Shown here one piece after another: positions 7,362 through 9,626 of a DNA stretch of 9,626 bases. Position 1 is the stretch's first letter, and every line of letters begins with the position of its first letter. This DNA is from Paracoccaceae bacterium (GTDB lineage: Bacteria > Pseudomonadota > Alphaproteobacteria > Rhodobacterales > Rhodobacteraceae), in the NCBI GenBank assembly GCA_027069385.1, contig JALXER010000407.1, positions 1 through 9,626 on the forward strand, given 5' to 3'. A program made the position numbers and the translations under genes. The notes under the pieces are model-generated. The model had not been told where the DNA came from. It was given only the letters and a program-made list of their open reading frames with translations, and did no database searches.

Positions 7362-7544
7362 GAATCAGCGCTCCGGATGCAGGGTTGATACTTGGTTGAA
7401 CACGCTTTCGGGCAGAATGCGGCTAGAATCATTTGATTGGGTCAACGTAGCCAATGGCGCAGATTCGGGCAAGAGAAGGGATGCGGGATTCCCCAAAATA
7501 AAATTAAAAAAAATGGTGGACATAAAAAAAAGCACGCCAGAATC
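7362..7544. promoter_or_regulatory. Cluster of five GANTC (CcrM-type) methylation sites upstream of dnaA
   Basis: GANTC occurs at 7362, 7426, 7462, 7487 and 7540, so five sites in 183 nt. By eye I count roughly 15-20 in all the remaining coding sequence of about 9 kb. In alphaproteobacteria the cell-cycle methylase CcrM modifies GANTC, and in Caulobacter the methylation state of the dnaA promoter affects its transcription. A similar role here is an inference. The last site lies in the loop of the rpsT terminator. Confidence 0.55.
7425..7454 (-). promoter_or_regulatory. Weak dnaA promoter candidate overlapping a GANTC site
   Basis: On the minus strand TTGGCT (7449-7454) is followed after 18 nt by GATTCT (7425-7430), whose first five bases are a GANTC site. 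A second -35-like hexamer, TTGACC (7440-7445), lies close by but has no acceptable -10 at 16-18 nt. The leader would be about 170 nt. The match to consensus is poor and this is only the best candidate I could see. Confidence 0.25.
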
Positions 7545-7552
7545 AGGCGTGC
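7524..7552 (-). terminator. Intrinsic terminator of rpsT
   Basis: Read on the minus strand, GCACGCC and GGCGTGC form a perfect 7-bp stem (7546-7552 with 7532-7538) around a 7-nt loop, followed directly by eight T residues (7524-7531). It begins 23 nt after the rpsT stop. This is a textbook Rho-independent terminator and should separate rpsT from dnaA transcription. Confidence 0.93.
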
Positions 7553-7575
7553 CCTGGTCCGGTAAAAAGGTTGGC

Positions 7576-7842
7576 CTAGGCGGCCATGCCTTTAACCCGT
7601 TTGGCCAAACGCGAAACCTTGCGGCTCGCGGTCGATTTGTGCCAGACGCCTTTGGTCACGCCGCGCATGATTTCGGGCTGTGCCGCTTTCAGGGCTTCGG
7701 CGGCTTTGGCCTGATCGCCACCGCTGATCGCCTCTTCCACCCGACGGATGAAGGTTTTGATCCGGGTGCGGCGGTTTTTGTTGATCACCGCACGGCGTTC
7801 AGCGGTACGGGCACGTTTCTTTGCTTGGGGCGAGTTAGCCAT
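7576..7842 (-). CDS. rpsT: 30S ribosomal protein bS20
   Basis: bS20 is a small basic primary-binding protein that contacts 16S rRNA and is needed for 30S assembly. The 88 residues match the family length of 86-90. The N-terminus MANSPQAKKRARTAERR and the following NKNRRTRIKTFIRRVEEAI are characteristic, as is the HKSTASRKVSRLAKRV segment near the C-terminus (residues 68-83). The protein is Lys, Arg and Ala rich and predicted to be almost entirely helical. It appears to be a single-gene transcript, with a TTGACT/TAGAGA promoter upstream and a strong terminator downstream. The ribosome site (GGAA, 7 nt before the ATG) is modest. Its position before dnaA is a recurrent arrangement in Rhodobacterales as far as I recall. 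Confidence 0.98.
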   Translation of the reverse strand: MANSPQAKKRARTAERRAVINKNRRTRIKTFIRRVEEAISGGDQAKAAEALKAAQPEIMRGVTKGVWHKSTASRKVSRLAKRVKGMAA

Positions 7843-7883
7843 GTATAAATTCCGGTTCTTTGCGTAATGAAAGATGAAGCGTG

Positions 7884-7912
7884 TCTCTACAACCGCTTTT
7901 TGCGTAAGTCAA
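7884..7912 (-). promoter_or_regulatory. Predicted rpsT promoter (sigma70 type)
   Basis: TTGACT (7907-7912, minus strand) is followed after exactly 17 nt by TAGAGA (7884-7889). The -35 matches 5 of 6 consensus bases and the -10 matches 3 of 6. It lies in the 83-nt gap after the enoyl-CoA hydratase gene and would give an rpsT leader of about 35 nt. Confidence 0.65.
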
Positions 7913-7925
7913 CACATTGCGGTGC

Positions 7926-8702
7926 TTATTTGTCACGAAAATTCGGGCTGCGCTTTTCGGTGAATGCGGCCATGCCCTCGGATTGGTCTTCGGTGGCGAA
8001 AAGCGCATGGAAAACCCGGCGTTCATAAAGCAACCCTTCGTTCAGCGTTGTTTCATAAGCCCGGTTGACGGTTTCCTTGACCGCCATCACCGTCAGCATC
8101 GATTTTTCAGCGATTTTGACGGCGGTTTTCTTGGCGTCGTCCAGCAGATCCTTGGCCGGAACCACGCGGCTGACCAACCCCGAGCGCTCGGCCTCGTCAG
8201 CGTCCATAAAGCGGCCGGTCAGGTTCATTTCCATGGCTTTCGATTTGCCAACGAATCGGGTCAGGCGCTGGGTGCCGCCAATGCCGGCCATGACACCGAG
8301 GTTGATTTCGGGCTGGCCGAACTTGGCGGTATCGGCGGCAATGATGAAATCGCACATCATCGCCAACTCGCACCCGCCACCCAGCGCGAATCCGGCCACG
8401 GCAGCGATAATCGGCTTGCGGGTCTTGATCAGCGCGTTTGACTCGGCGGTAAAGAAATCCTCCATAAACATGTCCACAAAGGATTTTTCGGCCATTTCCT
8501 TGATGTCCGCTCCGGCGGCAAACGCCTTGGCCGAGCCGGTGATGATAATGGCGCGCACGTTGCGGTCTTTGTCTGCCGCGCCCAGCGCGGTGCCCAGTTC
8601 TTGCAGCAGTTGCGAATTCAGCGCGTTCAGCGCCTCGGGCCGGTTGAGGGTGATCAACGCGACATGATCTTCGACTTCGACAAGAATGGTTTCATAGGCC
8701 AT
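7926..8702 (-). CDS. Enoyl-CoA hydratase (crotonase family)
   Basis: It probably adds water across the 2,3 double bond of trans-2-enoyl-CoA in beta-oxidation or a related acyl-CoA pathway in the cytoplasm. The 258 residues match the short monofunctional enoyl-CoA hydratases (FadB1/PaaF/EchA type). The oxyanion-hole segments FAAGADIKEM (61-70) and ALGGGCELAMMCD (106-118) are present. Both catalytic glutamates of true hydratases are there: Glu112 in GGGCELA and Glu132 in FGQPEINLGVMAGIGGTQRL. The start NRPEALNALN (20-29) and the C-terminal EGMAAFTEKRSPNF are also typical. AGGA lies 7 nt before the ATG. It begins 57 nt after mutM and may share its transcript, although the functions are unrelated. 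The physiological substrate cannot be read from the sequence. Confidence 0.95.
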   Translation of the reverse strand: MAYETILVEVEDHVALITLNRPEALNALNSQLLQELGTALGAADKDRNVRAIIITGSAKAFAAGADIKEMAEKSFVDMFMEDFFTAESNALIKTRKPIIAAVAGFALGGGCELAMMCDFIIAADTAKFGQPEINLGVMAGIGGTQRLTRFVGKSKAMEMNLTGRFMDADEAERSGLVSRVVPAKDLLDDAKKTAVKIAEKSMLTVMAVKETVNRAYETTLNEGLLYERRVFHALFATEDQSEGMAAFTEKRSPNFRDK

Positions 8703-8759
8703 GCGGGGTTCCTGATTTTCTTACATAGGCGTTAATCTCTATCACTGTGGGCGGCGCAA

Positions 8760-9587
8760 TCAAGCCTTTTGCTGGCAGGTCGGGCAGTAAAATGTCGATC
8801 GCCCCGATTGCACCATGCGGGCAATGGTGCCGGCGCAGCCCGGTGTCGCGCAGGGGTTGCCCTCGCGGCCGTAAACCGCGAAACGGTGTTGAAAATAGCC
8901 TAAATCCCCGTTGGTTTGCACATAATCGCGCAAGGATGACCCGCCCGCCTCGATCGCTTCGGTCAGCACCTCGCGGATGTGGCGCACCAATACGGGCATC
9001 CGGTGCGGCGCAAGGGTGCCAATGGCGGTTTGCGGGTGGATTCCGGCGCGCCAGAGCACCTCGCACACATAAATATTGCCCAGCCCCGCGATGATTCGCT
9101 GGTCGAGCAGCGCCGATTTGACCGGCATCTTTCGCCCTTTGAACGCCGTTTCCAGATAGGCCGCGTCAAACCGGTTGCCCAGCGGTTCCGGCCCCAGCAC
9201 CGCAATCAGGCGGTGTTGGTCCAGTGTGGCAGTATCGCACAGGTCCATCGCGCCAAAGCGGCGCGGGTCGTTGAACACGATGCGGGCTCCGGTTTCCATT
9301 TCCAGCACCACATGGTCGTGTTTCTGGTCCGCCTCGGGGTTAATTACCATGCGCCCCGACATGCCCAGATGGATCAACAGGGTTTCACCGCTATCCAGCC
9401 CCGCCAGAATGTATTTGGAGCGCCGCCGCATCATTTCTATCCGCGCGCCGGTCAGTCGCGCTTCCATATGGGGCGGAAACGGCCAGCGCAGGTCGGGGCG
9501 GTTGACCTGCGCGCGGGCAATACGCACGCCCTGCATCACCGGCGCAAGGCCACGCATCACGGTTTCGACTTCGGGAAGTTCGGGCAT
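8760..9587 (-). CDS. mutM: Formamidopyrimidine-DNA glycosylase (8-oxoguanine repair)
   Basis: MutM (Fpg) removes 8-oxoguanine and formamidopyrimidines from DNA and nicks the site by beta,delta-elimination. From the ATG at 9587 it has 275 residues. It begins MPELPEVETV: after Met removal the Pro is the catalytic nucleophile and the next Glu is essential. Lys58 (mature Lys57) in RRSKYIL, Met76 in HLGMSGRM and Arg110 are the lesion- and helix-probing residues. The H2TH motif includes QRIIAGLGNIYVCEVLW (163-179). The zinc finger uses Cys246, Cys251, Cys268 and Cys271, with a CX4C first pair as in other alphaproteobacterial MutM proteins, and Arg263 contacts DNA. An in-frame GTG at 9602 has a better ribosome site (GGAG, 8 nt upstream) but would add five residues in front of the catalytic Pro, so I chose the ATG despite its lack of a clear Shine-Dalgarno site. 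Confidence 0.97.
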   Translation of the reverse strand: MPELPEVETVMRGLAPVMQGVRIARAQVNRPDLRWPFPPHMEARLTGARIEMMRRRSKYILAGLDSGETLLIHLGMSGRMVINPEADQKHDHVVLEMETGARIVFNDPRRFGAMDLCDTATLDQHRLIAVLGPEPLGNRFDAAYLETAFKGRKMPVKSALLDQRIIAGLGNIYVCEVLWRAGIHPQTAIGTLAPHRMPVLVRHIREVLTEAIEAGGSSLRDYVQTNGDLGYFQHRFAVYGREGNPCATPGCAGTIARMVQSGRSTFYCPTCQQKA

Positions 9588-9626
9588 TATTCGTCGTAGC
9601 ACAGCGCAAGCTCCGCTCCTGTTTTG

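Larger units (their letters stand above)
7248..7575. other. rpsT-dnaA intergenic region, possible regulatory or origin-proximal DNA
   Basis: These 328 nt hold no credible gene. Going toward dnaA there is the rpsT terminator (7524-7552), an A/T-rich tract (about 7494-7531, A runs on the plus strand), then 240 nt of mixed sequence with a weak dnaA promoter candidate, and a spaced palindrome ATTCC-G-GGAAT (7355-7365). Five GANTC sites fall here. I searched by eye for DnaA boxes (TTATNCACA and complement) and found no match with one mismatch or fewer, so I do not call oriC. Confidence 0.6.

Noticed and set aside
3218..7372. Identical 12-mer GGAATCAGCGCT at 3218-3229 and 7361-7372
   Set aside because: A few 12-base matches are expected by chance in a window of this size, and one copy is ordinary gyrB coding sequence.
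7248..7575. oriC in the gap before dnaA
   Set aside because: No DnaA box with one mismatch or fewer was found by eye. Near matches such as TTGAACACG differ at three positions. It is kept only as a low-interest possibility.
7396..7848. Plus-strand frame of 150 codons across the rpsT terminator and rpsT
   Set aside because: It is antisense to rpsT and reads through its intrinsic terminator as lysine codons. There is no ribosome site or family resemblance.
8692..9066. Second minus-strand frame overlapping the end of mutM
   Set aside because: It is a shadow frame rich in Arg, Pro and Gly lying over the conserved H2TH and zinc finger coding region of mutM.

Overview
The window looks like a chromosomal housekeeping locus from a GC-rich alphaproteobacterium, most likely of the Rhodobacterales (Roseobacter/Rhodobacter group). 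The evidence is the gene order mutM, enoyl-CoA hydratase, rpsT, dnaA, dnaN, recF, gyrB on one strand, alphaproteobacterial protein variants such as the CX4C/CX2C zinc finger of MutM, and strong GC preference at third codon positions. The genus assignment is an inference from protein style and synteny, not from a search.

Layout, read in the direction of transcription (minus strand, right to left): mutM (8-oxoguanine DNA glycosylase) is followed after 57 nt by a crotonase-family enoyl-CoA hydratase. Then comes rpsT (ribosomal protein bS20), with its own sigma70-type promoter and a classic intrinsic terminator. A 328-nt non-coding region with an A/T-rich tract and five GANTC (CcrM-type) sites leads into dnaA. 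After a 123-nt gap with two GC-rich hairpins comes dnaN, whose stop codon overlaps the recF start (TGATG). A 296-nt gap carries a perfect 17-bp stem-loop and a good gyrB promoter. gyrB is followed after only 7 nt by a gene for a secreted, cysteine-containing protein I cannot name. Its stop overlaps, within TTAA, the stop of a convergent plus-strand gene whose 48-residue C-terminal tail enters from the left edge.

How the genes work together: DnaA initiates replication, DnaN is the sliding clamp, RecF helps load RecA at gaps, and GyrB is the ATPase subunit of the gyrase that removes supercoils ahead of the fork. MutM repairs oxidised guanine, bS20 belongs to the 30S ribosome, and the crotonase belongs to acyl-CoA metabolism.

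No mobile element, CRISPR array, tRNA, rRNA or defence system is visible, and I find no cryptic multi-gene system. The points of interest are regulatory: dense GANTC sites before dnaA, a GGGAATC motif found only upstream of dnaA and gyrB, a four-codon leader ORF ending on the dnaA start, the recF-gyrB hairpin, and the unnamed exported protein coupled to gyrB.
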